64,000 bases of DNA from Myrica gale (GCA_963930655.1 OZ005605.1:15135501-15199500), one strand, 5' to 3'; counted from the first letter of the stretch, positions 37,601 to 54,504 are shown. Translations and numbers: made by a program. Notes: generated from the sequence alone by a model not told the origin.

Positions 37601-40600
37601 GCTACTTCCAATGATGCCTGACCCTCCTCTACAATGCAATCTAGCTCTAGGGACCTGCCATCGACAAGAAAAGGCTCCACAACCCCTTCAAAGGGACCAT
37701 CGCAACGTCTGTGGACAATTTGACCACATCCGACAGCTCCAGCACCTTTGGGAGCCCAATAGACCCAATGTTGGTCCAAGGCGGGGTTGCCGGAAGTGGC
37801 TCCGGCACCAGGGTGACGATGGGGCAATCACAACCAGTCTCAGATGGTGCGGGCGAGTGTCTGCCGCCGGCGACTGGGAGTGGGTGTCTCCCCGCCTTTC
37901 CACCTGAGCTAATATGTGACGTCGGGTTTATGGGTATGCAGGTTGGCATCACCAACAAATCTGGGTCACCACCCAAGTTGGGCCCCCACTGGGCCGGGTC
38001 CCCCAAAAGGCCTTCCTCAATGTCCATAGAAGGCCCAACTGCACTATCCATACTAGCCTTGGACTTCTTGCAGGCCTTTGCTCCAACAGGCCCACGACAT
38101 AAACTGGCTCACCCGAGATTCCTTCTCCACAAAGCCCACTAGCCACTTCCCCACGTTGCCCAATACACTTCACCGGGCCCAAATCAGCACCCTCCATACA
38201 CAACGACCAGATAAGATGGTCCAGCTCCTCCCGTAAGCCCAACAATTTTTTCCTAAAAAACGCCATACAAAACCTTTCCCCCTTAAAAGCCTTTGCCGAC
38301 TCTCCCACTCTCGCCTCCTTAGAGAAAACAGTCATCTGTTTTGCATGCTTTCTTTGCGCATGCAAAAACAGATTGACTTTTTCGCCATCTTCTCCATAAA
38401 ACGCAGCAAAAGACTATTGTCTTCCCCTTTTTTACTAGAGAAAGAGAGCCCTTCCCTCAGCCCCTCCGGACCAGAAAGATTATTCCCCTTATAACTACTT
38501 ATAACTTTACCACTAGGGAGATGATCGACCACCTCCAAAAACACCCCAGCCAGCAACCACCCTTACCTTCTGGAACAAGAACCACTCCCCTACGACGGCC
38601 CTCACTGAATTCAGCAATGGCTACGTACCTGCCGACCTTATTAACACACCTTTGTGCTAGGAAAGCTCTAAAAACATCATTAGCTTTCGAGACAAAGGAA
38701 CGACCCCCACCGGCTACCATCAGTTTTTCGGCCATATTCACCACCCATACGGCCCCAAATTTCCCCAAAGAGATCAAACTAACAGCCTTCCTACTCCATT
38801 CCGTGAACTTAACTGCACCACCACCACTAACATACACATGGAACTCCTTGGCTTCAACTCTAAAACTCAGGTTAAAACCCATCAGAAACAACCACAAACA
38901 CCACCTACAGGCAGCTCACTGCTACAGCTACAGAGCACTAAATCGTAGAAAACTAACCAGAAGAACGAATTGACATCCTAAGAACTGAGATTAAAAAAGA
39001 GAGAGATGATTTTGTGTAGAGGATCTGAAGAGGCTGTTGAAATGATAAATTGATTTGAGATATTTATAAGATTTACAAGGAAACCAACAATTTTCAAGTC
39101 TAAACAAACTGCTGACATGCAAACGCACAAGGCAAGAAAGCCCAGAAAGCAAGAAGTGCTGACAACAAGGCTTAAACATCACTCTGCTGCCTAAATCATA
39201 AACACAAAATAAATACGCTTGTTTAAAAGTTAAAAGGAAAAGAATTTGATGGAGAGAGCTATGCTGCTTGACTCGAAGGCGGTCAAGCATGAGAGCAAAG
39301 AAACATAGCTTAAATATGCAATTGAAGCAAAGGAGTTCAGCTGCCGATATGCTTCCTTGCATGTCAAATACAGATCAAGGACATTCAAGAAACGCTCTAG
39401 AAGAGGAAAATTGAAGCTAAGGAAGAAACATTATTGAGTAGAGAGTTAAGCAATCCAAAAAACAATTAAAAATCTCTCAACAATCAGAATTAGGACTGAA
39501 TTTCTAAAGATCTTTCATCAGGTTTGATATCAGATCTCTCTTGCTCTATATCAGGGAAGGGCTTGTTAATTTCATTTAAGTCTGAAACTTGTGGGAGCAG
39601 AAAATGGATACGACATCTGACCAAGTAGCAACAAATGGTAAGCGAGGATTAATGACAATAGCAATTTATATAGGGGCCACCAAGAGAGCTATATTTAGCC
39701 TCAACTATGTAACCCATATGCGCTAATAGCATTCTTCGCCGGAAATCCTGATACACCATTCAAGTAACACACTAAAGAAGTACATACAAAAGAAAGCCAT
39801 GAAAAATACAAACACGGTACGTCAGTTGAACCTGTACAATTACAAAGGTTTTATGAGAACAATCAAATGCTCGGCATTTTCCTTGGAGCCAATTATTTTT
39901 CACACATTCTCACACCTAATATTCTGCATGTAAAGGTATTTCATAACACTGTCAAAAATTTGTAATATCTCTCCGTATGGAGATTTTCCAAGTTATAAAT
40001 TAAGAGATCAGAAGTTTTTTTTGTGCATGTATTTTTTTTTTTGGGGGGGGGGGAATTAGCAGGTCAGTATTTCATAGAAAACAAAAGGCATACTTTAGGT
40101 ATTAATCTCCACAACAAGAAATCATCAATTGATTATGCATCAAAATATAGTGCTATATTTCTATTCAACGATGCTCAAACATTGAGAACCACCAATGACA
40201 AAAAGATGTAGGAATATAGTCTAATGAATCAAGTGAAGATCAAACCTTTGGCTTCCCAAGCCAGTTTGAAGGCTTGAAAGTAGCCAAACGCCTCAGTAAA
40301 TCTCCCCTTTCCCATGGTCTACACGAAGGTCTTGATGATCCAAACACCGAACCACCAGCACTTGTGCTCAAGGAAGTCCGTGGTGGTTGTGAACCAACGC
40401 ATGACAAAGATGCTGCTTTGGAGCCATGTCCATGACTGGAACCATCTATACTACCAACATTTGTAGGAATAGCAGGTGACGACGCCCCAGCAGAACTGAT
40501 AAACAAATAAAGCATTATGCTTGTTCACAAAATTATATAAATGAACTCAAACTTGATGAAATTCTAAACCACTTGTGGAAGAGAAGAGACATATTGTCAT

Positions 40601-43501
40601 ATACCAAGATTTTTTTTATAAGTAAGCCAATTTTATTAAAAAGAATAAAAATATTCATCAAAAAAATTAAAAAGAATAAAAATACGAACACACAACAACG
40701 GAGTCAACAGTACAAGAGAAAATACTGAAGAATCCTAACACAAACAACCTAGAGAACTAAAAAAAGGGGGCAACCGTAAAAGGGAACACAAAAGCCCAGA
40801 GAACTCCCACCCACCCGCAAACCTACAGCCACCCAAACGAGATCCCTACCAGTCCAGCCCAAAGCTCACGGTCTTCCTAGCGATCGAAGAAGATCCTTCA
40901 TAGTTAATCGAAGACTTCAAGCCCTTCAACTCCCTGAGCATCCTCCCCCCTGATTTTCTAGACGTTTTCGAATGAGGCCGCACCCAATCGCGTTCCAACG
41001 CTGCAAAGAGATCCCTCAGCTTTTCCTCTTGACCACAACACAACACCCCAACCATCTGACCCACAGAGGAAACCATGTCCAAGACCCACGCCGGAGATTC
41101 TCCCCCCAAAGCTTTATGAGGGAATCTAACCGCCAAGGGTTCGGTCGAAGGTTCATCCACAAACCCACCCGCCGACTCCCTCTCATTATCGCCCAGAAAC
41201 TCACCAGCCTCCAATTCTTGAGTAACACAAACCAACCGCGAACACTCCCCCACCTCTAGACCACCCAAACAAGACCCGGGAGAAGGGTCCACCACTGCCC
41301 GAGCCCTCTCTAGAGCAGCATCTACCACTAAAACCAACGCCCCCCTTCTACCCAATACCAAGCGACATGTGGACATGAAAGGTTGCATCACATGGATGTC
41401 ATAGGTTGGGCTGCCAAACACTGTCAATTGTCCTTTATAGGACAGTGGTCAAGTCAAAGGGCGATTGTTGGCCCCCATAAAGCCAACAAGCCTCCTCCCC
41501 CATTATGCCTCCTCAGCAACTACCCTGGGACTCGAACCTGCAGCCTCCCCTGATACCACTTGTTAGGATCAAGCACTACCATTGAGTCAAAAGCTTAAGC
41601 TCATAGCGAAAGCGCAACTTTATTTTCTTATAAACTTGATAGTGCAAAGCCCGTACTAAGCGACAGGTGGACATGAGGGGTTGCACCACGTGGCTAGCGC
41701 AGGTTGGGCTGTCGAGCATTGTCTTCTGTCTCTCATAGGACATCGGTGGAGTCAAAGGATGATTGTTGGCCCCCATATAGCCAACAATAAGTATATATAC
41801 AACCCTTGGAAACCTAAAATATTTATTATAGCAGATAAGTACTCTTAACACATAAGCTTCTTCTAAATTTTCCAAATCATTGTAAAGGCATAGATTTTTT
41901 GTATTCCCCCATTTGAATAATATTAAGCTTGTAACTTACAACTAATTTTCTAGTTGACCTCAATTTGTGGACTAGTGAATCCATTTAGATTATTCAAGGG
42001 AGTGGATCTTAGGTTGTTCTTGTTGACTAGAGACATAACATTTTCCCCCTAGGCAAGTCAGGGTTCCATTCATAAAATGGTGCTAAAAAAGGTAGGAATA
42101 GGCCCTAAATAGGCATGCAACATTCCAAAAAACAGTTAAAAGGGTTGCGCATAGAAAACCAAAAATAAATTTTTTTTAAAAAAGTTGAAGGCACAATCCA
42201 AGGTACGGGGAATCTCTCTCAGAGGCAGAGACCTTAAAAAGGAGGCCACTATCATGACCCAATATGTCACATCAACAACAACTGCTAGGGACATCATTTG
42301 AAAGCAATCCAACATTGAAAAGTAGAGGCCACCTAATTCACACTCATTTTCTTGATATACAACAGTTGCATAGCAAATAGGATAATTAAGGTTCTATTTC
42401 AAAATTCTTGATGCACAAACTCTATCAAAAGCTCCAAAAATGTAAATGAAGTACGATAAAGTACACTAACCTCCTGAATAATGTTTTTATGTTTTCCTAT
42501 TTTAGAAACATGACTAAACAACATACATGAAACCAAACAAGAGGGAGGAGGGAATGATTGACCTTGATGTCTTATAACCAATATGGAGAAACATAGAACA
42601 TAGAATGTGAAATACTTGTCTTTTAACATTTCCTCAACAACCAATGATGAACCCAGGGGGCTCCAGCCCCAGTCAACTCTCATATGACTTATTTGAAGAA
42701 GTTATACTTTTGAATCAGTTTGATAATTTCCAACATTTCCCTATGATTGGCAATCACAAAAAAAAATTTCAACACACTTTTTCACAAACTCCAACACCTT
42801 TTTATTATTTAAAAAAAAACTCTATCAAATCATCTCTCCACACATTTTCACAAATCCCAATAAAATCTACACTAGCCTAATAAAAAAAATTTCAATAGAA
42901 ATTTTTTGAGGCATCCAAAAAAAACATTCAAAACCAGCGAGCAGGACTTGTAGTAAACAAACACTAAAACATTGCAGTTTATACGTGGTAAATAAACGTT
43001 CCCTGAAAACAATTGAAATTCAACGTTACATAGTACAATTCCCACCACAATTCATGCAGCATTGAATTAAACAACAAATATGTTTGTTTGGGTGCACAAA
43101 TGCTCCTAAAGACACATTGATATTGGGCTTTGCAAACTTGGTTCATTAAGCTTAACCAAGTTTCCCATTATACTAGGCCCATTTACTGCACTAAACGCGG
43201 AACATTGAGTTCACCTCCCATTATACTTCCTACACTTTCCCGAAACCAAACAGAGCTTAGAGCTACCAATCCCATTACACAGACAACCAAAGGCTCAATG
43301 CGAACTCCACAAACCACAAGCACATCTCACCAAGCTAACTGAAAACCCTAATCCCATCCAATTTACAGCGTTTAGAGCGGGGAAAAAACACAAGACCAGA
43401 ATTCGAGATCACGCATATGATTAAGAGAAGGAGAGAGAACATTACCTCGCGGCAGGAGCAGGGTCAATCGTCCCTCCAGAGCTGATTACCTCCTCTCTCA
43501 T
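22659..43501 (-). CDS. ILP1: C3HC zinc-finger (IAP-like/NIPA-like) nuclear protein, ILP1 type
   Basis: Seven coding exons on the minus strand: 43446-43501, 40246-40495, 33422-33545, 26980-27305, 25168-26887, 23402-23658, 22659-22730. They sum to 2805 bp (934 residues plus stop), with every junction GT-AG and in phase. The start is [12 protein letters not shown]3HC finger is visible as C124-x2-C127 with H159-x3-C163 (HNVSCPWRG). A second BIR-like module, as in NIPA/Rsm1 proteins, is split. Its C336-x2-C339 (LDCSLCG) is separated from H846-x3-C850 ([11 protein letters not shown]) by about 500 residues of acidic, Ser-rich, probably disordered sequence. Basic clusters SRKRS and SKRARD could be nuclear signals. 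The C-terminus is [14 protein letters not shown] relatives are F-box-type or nuclear-basket-linked proteins; the plant role is poorly defined. Introns 1-3 are swollen to 2.9, 6.7 and 6.1 kb by transposons, all coding ones in the gene's own orientation. Confidence 0.93.
27298..29762. repeat. Tandem array, five ~505 bp units starting on the ILP1 exon 4 acceptor
   Basis: CACTTTGAACT(T/A)(A/C)AGCCATGAAAG recurs at 27298, 27803, 28322, 28826 and 29333 (spacings 505, 519, 504, 507). The first copy includes the first 8 coding bases of exon 4 and its acceptor. Each unit ends in a poly-C tract of variable length just before the next start, which accounts for the spacing differences. Units 3 and 4 are the most alike. 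Unit 5 is cut at about 29763 by the LINE, and its end reappears at about 32700 (CCCCATTTGCAATTTGCTCCC). No unit encodes a protein. Confidence 0.95.
29763..32700 (-). mobile_element. L1-type LINE, 5'-truncated, in ILP1 intron 3
   Basis: The poly-T run at 29766-29776 on the plus strand is the poly-A tail. Upstream on the minus strand comes ORF2, read in order. The end of the endonuclease ([16 protein letters not shown]) is at about 32.5-32.7 kb, [16 protein letters not shown] at 32.3 kb, and the reverse-transcriptase N-terminus ([10 protein letters not shown]) at about 32.1 kb. The catalytic LLFADDTLV lies in an open stretch of 413 codons (30414-31655), and the zinc-binding tail at 29.85-30.69 kb. 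ORF1 and the catalytic part of the endonuclease are absent. Stops and frameshifts at about 31.65, 31.9 and 32.1 kb make it dead. It sits in unit 5 of the tandem array. Confidence 0.92.
32700..33000. repeat. Inverted partner of the array sequence, possible MULE/MITE end
   Basis: Read on the minus strand, 33000-32940 (GGGAAATTACATTTTACC, then TCCTAAACTATCATCCC) resembles the segment GAGAAAATTACACTTTGCCC...CTAAACTACCACCCC that precedes each array unit boundary. The array segment and this stretch therefore look like the two inverted ends of one old element. The LINE and the array now disturb it. A CCACCACCACC microsatellite with a poly-C run lies at 32738-32773. Confidence 0.45.
34150..34505. mobile_element. 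MITE with long degenerate inverted ends, ILP1 intron 2
   Basis: The left part (CTTCAGTCCCTATGGTTTAAC ... CCAAAAAGGTCCTTCTGTCC) and the reverse complement of the right part (TTGTTTGACTTTTTTCCAATT ... CCAAAAAGATCATTCTGTCC) align over about 100 bases with many mismatches. It is non-coding and ends just before the poly-T of the neighbouring LINE. The form is that of a Mutator-like MITE. No clear target duplication was found. Confidence 0.55.
34515..38990 (-). mobile_element. Near full-length L1-type LINE with ORF1 and ORF2, internally deleted, in ILP1 intron 2
   Basis: The poly-A tail is the T run at 34519-34528. Reading upstream on the minus strand, ORF1 occupies about 38.0-38.9 kb ([20 protein letters not shown]) with a linker at 37.3-37.9 kb. 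The endonuclease domain is at 36.6-37.27 kb ([36 protein letters not shown]). Reverse transcriptase is at 34.8-36.3 kb, with the catalytic LLFADDTLM near 35.19 kb. Most of the zinc-binding tail is missing. [11 protein letters not shown] is followed at once by the last few dozen codons, and the short repeat CCACATCGTCCTGC occurs on both sides of the joint (34693-34706, 34729-34742). Many stops show it is dead. It belongs to the same family as the LINE at 29.8-32.7 kb. Confidence 0.92.
39000..40245. other. ILP1 intron 2, remaining part, no gene seen
   Basis: AT-rich sequence with no reading frame resembling a protein. A poly-T/poly-G run (TTTTTTTTTTGGGGGGGGGG) lies at about 40032-40052. Confidence 0.6.
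40609..41354 (-). mobile_element. Retroposed short LINE copy (ORF1 end joined to 3' end), possible 8 bp TSD
   Basis: ATACCAAG occurs at 40601-40608 and 41355-41362. On the minus strand the insert ends in a poly-A tail (T run at 40611-40618). It encodes part of the LINE ORF1 linker ([33 protein letters not shown]), like the linker at 37.4 kb. Endonuclease and reverse transcriptase are absent: the linker runs straight into a 3'-untranslated-like stretch. It is therefore either an internally deleted copy or a non-autonomous derivative. The 8 bp repeat is short and could be chance. Confidence 0.75.
41351..41786 (-). mobile_element. TRIM (miniature LTR retrotransposon)
   Basis: In minus orientation a 226 bp LTR (41561-41786) starts TGTTGGCT and ends CCTAACA. 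Two bases later comes TGGTATCAGGGG (41547-41558), matching the initiator tRNA-Met primer site TGGTATCAGAGC at 10 of 12 positions. About 72 bp of internal sequence contain no gene and end in a purine-rich GGGGGAGGAGG tract. A second LTR copy then begins TGTTGGCTTTATGGGGG (41488 down to about 41351), incomplete where the LINE copy abuts. Size, missing genes and paired LTRs define a TRIM. The LTRs differ at many positions, so it is old. Confidence 0.8.
41790..43445. other. ILP1 intron 1, remaining part, no gene seen
   Basis: AT-rich intron sequence without recognisable coding or repeat structure, apart from short homopolymers. Confidence 0.55.
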
Positions 43502-43519
43502 TTCTGCTTGGCTCAAAAT

Positions 43520-43570
43520 TTCGAAGCTTGGGGAAATGGAAGAGAGAGGAGAGGAGAGGAGAGAGGGAAC
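43520..43570 (-). promoter_or_regulatory. Pyrimidine-rich leader/Y-patch upstream of ILP1
   Basis: The plus-strand run AGAGAGAGGAGAGGAGAGG reads CCTCTCCTCTCCTCTCTCT in the ILP1 direction. It lies 20-70 bases upstream of the start codon. Such stretches are common in plant core promoters and 5' leaders. The transcription start itself cannot be placed. Confidence 0.45.
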
Positions 43571-46442
43571 TGCTATTTATACCGAGAATATTCGTGCGCG
43601 GAGCATAACGCGAGTGAAAAAGCTCAGTCCCTGATGACGTGGAAACGGGTTCGGATTGTGCGAGTCGGGTTTTTTAGTATCAGCGCCGAACGGTATGCGA
43701 ACTAGTAAACCCGGTAAAATTATATCATGGCACTTTCGATTTTTTTTTTTCAAAAAAAAAGAACTGTTTTTCTTTCTTAGCAGGAAAAAAAATACCTTAT
43801 TATAACATAGAATCGAGTTAAAATAGAACGAAAAAAAATGTCATAAGAACTTCTCCTCCTAGTTCCATTTTATTCCATTTTATTTAAGGATGCCAAATTC
43901 AGGGAGTGCATATTAAAAATTTATTTGTAGTTTTGGGTGCAATATTTTAGTTTGATAAACTTCAACTCCAAATTACAGCCTCCTTGGATGTTAAGGAAAT
44001 GACAAGGGTGCGAACCTCTCAAATCAAATTTTCATTGAAATAAAAGTAGCACAACTTAATTGGTGAGGTCACTGTATATGTTCAGGATTTATCATGGTGT
44101 TGAACTTTTTTGTGAGATCAAGTTGGATCAAATCCTTCCAAGCTCACTGACCAAAGGGTGTTGCAAATTGCCCCTCGTTATTCAAAAAAAAAAGTATAAA
44201 TTACAAAAACTATAATAGTTAGACAATACAAAATGTAATCACGTAACCATCAAAATTATTTTGAATAGATAATAAAGATTTTAAAGTGTGAAGCTCTCTT
44301 AAGTATGTTTGTTTATCGAAATTTTGGAAAATATTCCAAAAATTTTGGAAAATCTTTTGAATGTTGAAATTTATCGGGGTTTGTGAAAAATTTGAAGTCT
44401 GTACAAAAGTTGAAAATTTTGAAATATATTTTTTTATTGAAAATTTTGGCCCTCAAAATCTTGGGCAGACAAACATTTCCATAGTAGGGGTGTTTAGATT
44501 TGAATTGAAACCGACTGGCCTCACCCAAATCGACCTAGGCCTAATGGGCTCGAGGTGGTTTCCAAAGTACCCCAATTCAGCGCTTGAGCCAGAAAATATA
44601 AAAACCATATGAACCGACTCATTCCTAAACTAAAAAAAATAAAAATAAACCCCCTCCCCCGAATCCCCCTCTCCCTCTCCCCTTTCACCCTCTGCGATTA
44701 GGAATTTAGAATTTTTTTCTCCTCCCCTCTCCCCTCTCAACCATCGCCTCCCAGCCGTCGTCTCTCTCGGCCAATAGTGCTTCCTAGCTGACACCGTCGT
44801 CACAATCTCTCTCTCTCTCGATCAATTTGTTCCTGAGATTAGTGTTCTTGAAGTTGATTGTTGCAATTTGAATCTGAGTTGAATCGGTAGTCTTTTTTTT
44901 ATTCCTTACTCCTTATAAATGCTGATTGGCTTACATATTGATCAGAATCGGAATACAGGAAATACTAGGAAAATCCAACCCTGAATCTAATAAAATACTG
45001 ACTGTTGAGATTACCAGCAATACCCCAACACGGCTGTAAAACCACCTAAGCACTTCATGCGTATTTGTCCAAAGCCCTATTGCACGGAGGAAAAAGAAGA
45101 TATTTACCAAAGAAGTCCATGTGGAATGTGTTTGTCATTGTCCCAAAAGATGTGTCCCTTTGTTTCATCTGCAAAGATATGGGTCCAAGTTGCCTCATTA
45201 AACACCACACAAGCGGATGCTGCGGACGCGTTGGGCTATCCGCTCATAACAAGGGAAGGTTCAAAGGAAATTTAATGAATTAACAATAATATCTTTGAAA
45301 TGAGTTAAAGACATTATCGTCATTTTAATCTAAATTTTAATAGTATAAAATGTCTAAAATTGATAGTAAGTTAAAGACATTATCATCATTTTAATCGAAA
45401 TTTTAATAGTACAAAATGTCTAAAATTGATAATTAGAGAGCGAAATGTCTCGCGAAGGAAAAATTGTATTTTCCCCTTTATTTTTTTTCAGTCAAGCTCT
45501 CCGGTAATTGTTCGTGAGTCGAGCTCCAAAATATGTTTTAACTCCGTTTTAAAAGAAACGTCCTAGAGCCAATTGGACAGCATAGGCTGCGTTTTGCAAG
45601 CGCTCAGGGCCTTCCCAAAAAGTGAACCAAAAGCTTGCCTGCTTTCTTTACCAAACTCTATCATTGGTTACTTACCCAGAAAGAAAACCATCATTGGAAT
45701 TCTCCTCCTTTCGAAGTTGCGTAGGGCTAATCCAACCTGAGTTCTCAAATCTGAACCTCAACTGGCTACACTATTCATACGAATAAATATTTGAAATGGA
45801 ATATACAGACAAATCGAGAATATCTCCCGCAGCCTCACGTTTCCCTTAGTGTTCGCCAACAGAAGGATAAAGAAAGCATTTAATAATACATTCATAATGC
45901 TAATCCAAAGAGTAGCTAGGTATCTAATAATGGAGTTCAGAATGATAGGTTTCAAGTAAAGGTGACTCAAGTAAGATACAATCGTGCAAGCCATAATTGA
46001 TAAAAGAAACCGCTTATTTAGATGTAGAAGCAACAGTACCTGTAGAATCAAAACACAGAGAAGAAGAAAAGAGAAAAATTATTCTGATTAAGAAAATTTC
46101 TCATTTGTCAAATACAAGGAAGAGCCATTCGCAGCAAATTATCAGCCTAGAAAATTTTGTAAAAGGGATGGGCATACAAATTACAAACCAACTTGCAGAT
46201 GCCATAAAGAAAAACATAGCTCAATTGGAATTTACTGAATGAACTTGAATCATTTGAAAATCTCTTGGGCTCAGACGTAAGAATCTTACTAAGGCCACAA
46301 AATATGCCAAAAAAGTCCTTAAGAATCTAAAAACGTTTTGCATGCTTCAGTCTCTAGGTAGAAACCAGATAATTTTGAAGAAACACGAGCAATGGTAATT
46401 GATTATACGAAAGACGATGCAATTAATGACCAATATTGAATA
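43571..46442. other. Intergenic between ILP1 and CIPK23, no gene recognised
   Basis: ILP1's upstream region meets the 3' flank of CIPK23. Overlapping 72-codon frames near 45.06-45.28 kb (plus strand) contain Cys/His residues but match no family I know. A two-unit tandem repeat lies at 45304-45435. The remainder is AT-rich. Confidence 0.5.
45304..45435. repeat. Two-unit 66 bp tandem repeat
   Basis: GTTAAAGACATTATC(G/A)TCATTTTAATC begins at 45304 and again at 45370. Each unit ends near TGTCTAAAATTGATA. The units differ by only a few bases and are non-coding. Confidence 0.9.
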
Positions 46443-52239
<5,797 letters not shown>

Positions 52240-52660
52240 GTTCCCTCTCTCCCGCCGCACAACCCCTCCACTCTATAATGAAATTTCTTAACAACCTCAG
52301 TTTCCCTCTCTCCCTAAAAGCTCAATCCCTTCTTCCTCTCCCTCTCTCTGTCTCTCCAGAATCGAATTCCAGCTCTCTCGAGAGCTTGTAGTTGTAGATC
52401 AATACCTCTTCTTCTTGCAGGGTTGCCAAACCTGAGATTTCGCCAACCTCATTTTTCCTCGTAAAGAAACTAAAAACACAAAAGGAAAGAAAGTAATACG
52501 GGCGCTAAAATCCTCTCGAGAATCAAACCCCCGCCTTCGGTTTCAGCTTTCCTACGAGAGACGAAGGGGCAATACTGGCCGTTAGATCAGGCACAAACCC
52601 CATGAATTCGGTAATCCGCGTTAAATCAACTGAATGGGAAATTACAACCCAAAAGCAGTG
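52240..52660. other. CIPK23 upstream region
   Basis: Directly upstream of the CIPK23 start the plus strand carries a long CT-rich stretch (52300-52360, CTCTCTCTGTCTCTCC), so the CIPK23 leader would be GA-rich. No TATA box is convincing. An in-frame ATG seven codons upstream (52260, MRRERGN) exists; MASRAS is preferred by analogy with the family. Confidence 0.45.
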
Positions 52661-52810
52661 TCGGAACCAGGACCAAAATTCAGGGGGGTCGAATTCTAAA
52701 GACGAAATGATAAAAAAATTTTTTTTCCTTTATAATGCTAAAAATTGTCTTACAATTACAATATAAAAAATTAAAGACTAAAAACATTAAAAATATTACA
52801 ATACATGTAC

Positions 52811-53616
52811 CCAGTGGCGGAGCCAGAAACCCAATTAATGGGGGGGCAAACTTTTTAAGGAAAAATGACAAAAAAAAATTTTTTTACTACTTAATGCAAA
52901 AAAAGTCTGAAGTTCTAAAATTAGTGCTTCCCTTTGCTCCATGCAATGACACATTTGTCTACCTAGAAGTGCAAAATACTCATCCACCTCATGATATTTT
53001 GGCAATCAACTTTTTCTTCGTTTTTTTTTTCTTTCATTCTTTGACTAAGTTAACGTCCATACATAGTGGATATCTAAGTCCACATAATATTGTACCTCTG
53101 AATAGAGGAAACAACACCTGGCTCTTATGATCAGACATCGAGACTTTCACAGACACCCAGCGAGGGTATACCTAGGGAAGAAAAAAAGTGGGTCGCGGGA
53201 ACAAACTGCAACCGTACTATCCAAATAATTGAACAATATTTTTTTTTTCAAAAAGTTACAATAGGAACTTTTAAGTTTTTTTTAATATAATATGCAAAAA
53301 TAAGGGAAAAAAGCAAAAAATGAGAGAGTGAGAGGTGTGAGGACTGATGGTGCCAGTTTAGCTCATTTCTGCTGTGTGGACTGATAGAAAATGTCAGACG
53401 ATGTTATTGCAGTTTTCTGGGTCAGGGGTATCGGGCCCAGGCTTTATGTGTAAAACATATGTATAGTTGGTCTGAGCCTGAGCTTCAGGGGTATCGGGCT
53501 CAGACCAACTTAATTTTTTTTTTCAAAAAAAATAATAAAGTAATGAAAAAAAAAAATTTGTGGCGTGAGGGGTAGCGACCACCCAGGGTCGCTACCCCTT
53601 AGTTCCGCCTCTGCCC
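52811..53616. mobile_element. hAT-like non-autonomous element or fragments
   Basis: The left sequence CAGTGGCGGAGCCAGAAACCC and the reverse complement of the right end (CAGAGGCGGAACTAAGGGG) share the CAG-GGCGGA form common at plant hAT-type ends. A similar motif (CAGTGTCGGAACCAGG) also occurs at 52660-52675, so more than one copy may be nested. The interior is AT-rich, contains several poly-A/poly-T runs and no transposase. I could not find an 8 bp target duplication. Confidence 0.45.
53472..53515. repeat. Inverted repeat, 12-13 bp arms
   Basis: TTGGTCTGAGCC and GGGCTCAGACCAA flank a loop of about 17 bases that repeats a GGGGTATCGGGC motif also found at 53425. It lies in the hAT-like debris and could form a hairpin. 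No rho-independent terminator meaning applies in a plant. Confidence 0.7.
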
Positions 53617-54108
53617 AAAAGGTGTCGGAATTGCACCAAAATATATTTATAACCCAAAAAAAAAAATTATAAAAAGTTTGAGATGCAGAGATATTGAGGG
53701 ATGGAGAGGAATTGAATGGGAGGCATAGATAAGTGGGTACAAGCTTTTTTTCCCTATTTCGGAAAACAAAAAGGGGATGGCTCTTGGGGGAGCTGAAGCT
53801 AATGTGCCGCGTTTGGTTTACTGCGTATATCGGTTGGTGGCGAGTGCGTATAAGAGGAAGGCAGAACCGTGATTTTTTTTTTTTTCCATTTTGGTGGAAG
53901 CGGAACTGGGTGTTGGTGCGTGGTGCATTCGCCTTCTTCATGCGTCATGTGGTCGCGTCCTTTCACTCGTTGTCGCGTCTGTCCACGATTCGCTAGGCTC
54001 GGCTGTGCGTTCACGTCAATGAGCCCCTTCGTGACGTGTCGCCAATCGTAGCGACAGTGTAATGTGTTCAACTGGAAGTTGTTCTACCCTGCATTGTTAT
54101 TATTATTA

Positions 54109-54504
54109 GGGAATTTGACAACTTCGTCCTTGAGTTTTCGTTATTTGACAAAATGGTCATTCTGTTAGTTTGCCGTCCATATGCTTAGCGGATTTGAAGC
54201 GGTCGACCGGATACATGTGTAAAAAGTGAGCAGTCGACCGGTACAAATTGCTGACGTGTAGCGGACGACCGCTTCATGTAGCGGACGACTGCTACAAATT
54301 GCTGACATGTAGCAGACGACCGGTACAAATTGCTGACGTGTAGCGGTCGACAGCTTCAAATCCGTTAAGCATATGGACGACAGACTAACGGAATGACCAT
54401 TTTGTCAAACAACGAAAACCCAATGACTAAAATTTTGAAATTTGAAATTCAAGGACTCATTTGCCAAAGGGGTATAAACTCAGGGACTAAGTATTCAAAT
54501 TCCC
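54109..54504. mobile_element. Mutator-like MITE with perfect 9 bp TSD
   Basis: The 396 bp element starts GGGAATTTGA and ends TCAAATTCCC. It is flanked by identical 9 bp repeats TTATTATTA (54100-54108, 54505-54513). Inverted similarity extends inward (GACAAAATGGTCATTCTGTTAG against CTAACGGAATGACCATTTTGTC; CATATGCTTAGCGGATTTGAAGC against its complement). The middle holds about three copies of TACAAATTGCTGACGTGTAGC with GGTCGAC/GACGAC palindromic pieces. The 9 bp target size is characteristic of Mutator-type transposition. Confidence 0.88.

Noticed and set aside
40240-40515. Independent 91-codon gene
   Set aside because: It is ILP1 exon 2 plus intron read-through; it joins in phase to exons 1 and 3.
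45057-45283. Cys/His-containing small protein in the ILP1-CIPK23 gap
   Set aside because: Two overlapping frames of equal length, no match to a known zinc-finger spacing, so no basis to prefer either.
53472-53515. Transcription terminator hairpin
   Set aside because: Rho-independent terminators do not apply in a plant nuclear genome; it is a repeat-derived palindrome.
54165-54359. 64-codon minus-strand peptide with repeated CxSAIC-like words
   Set aside because: It is the translation of the repeat block inside a MITE.
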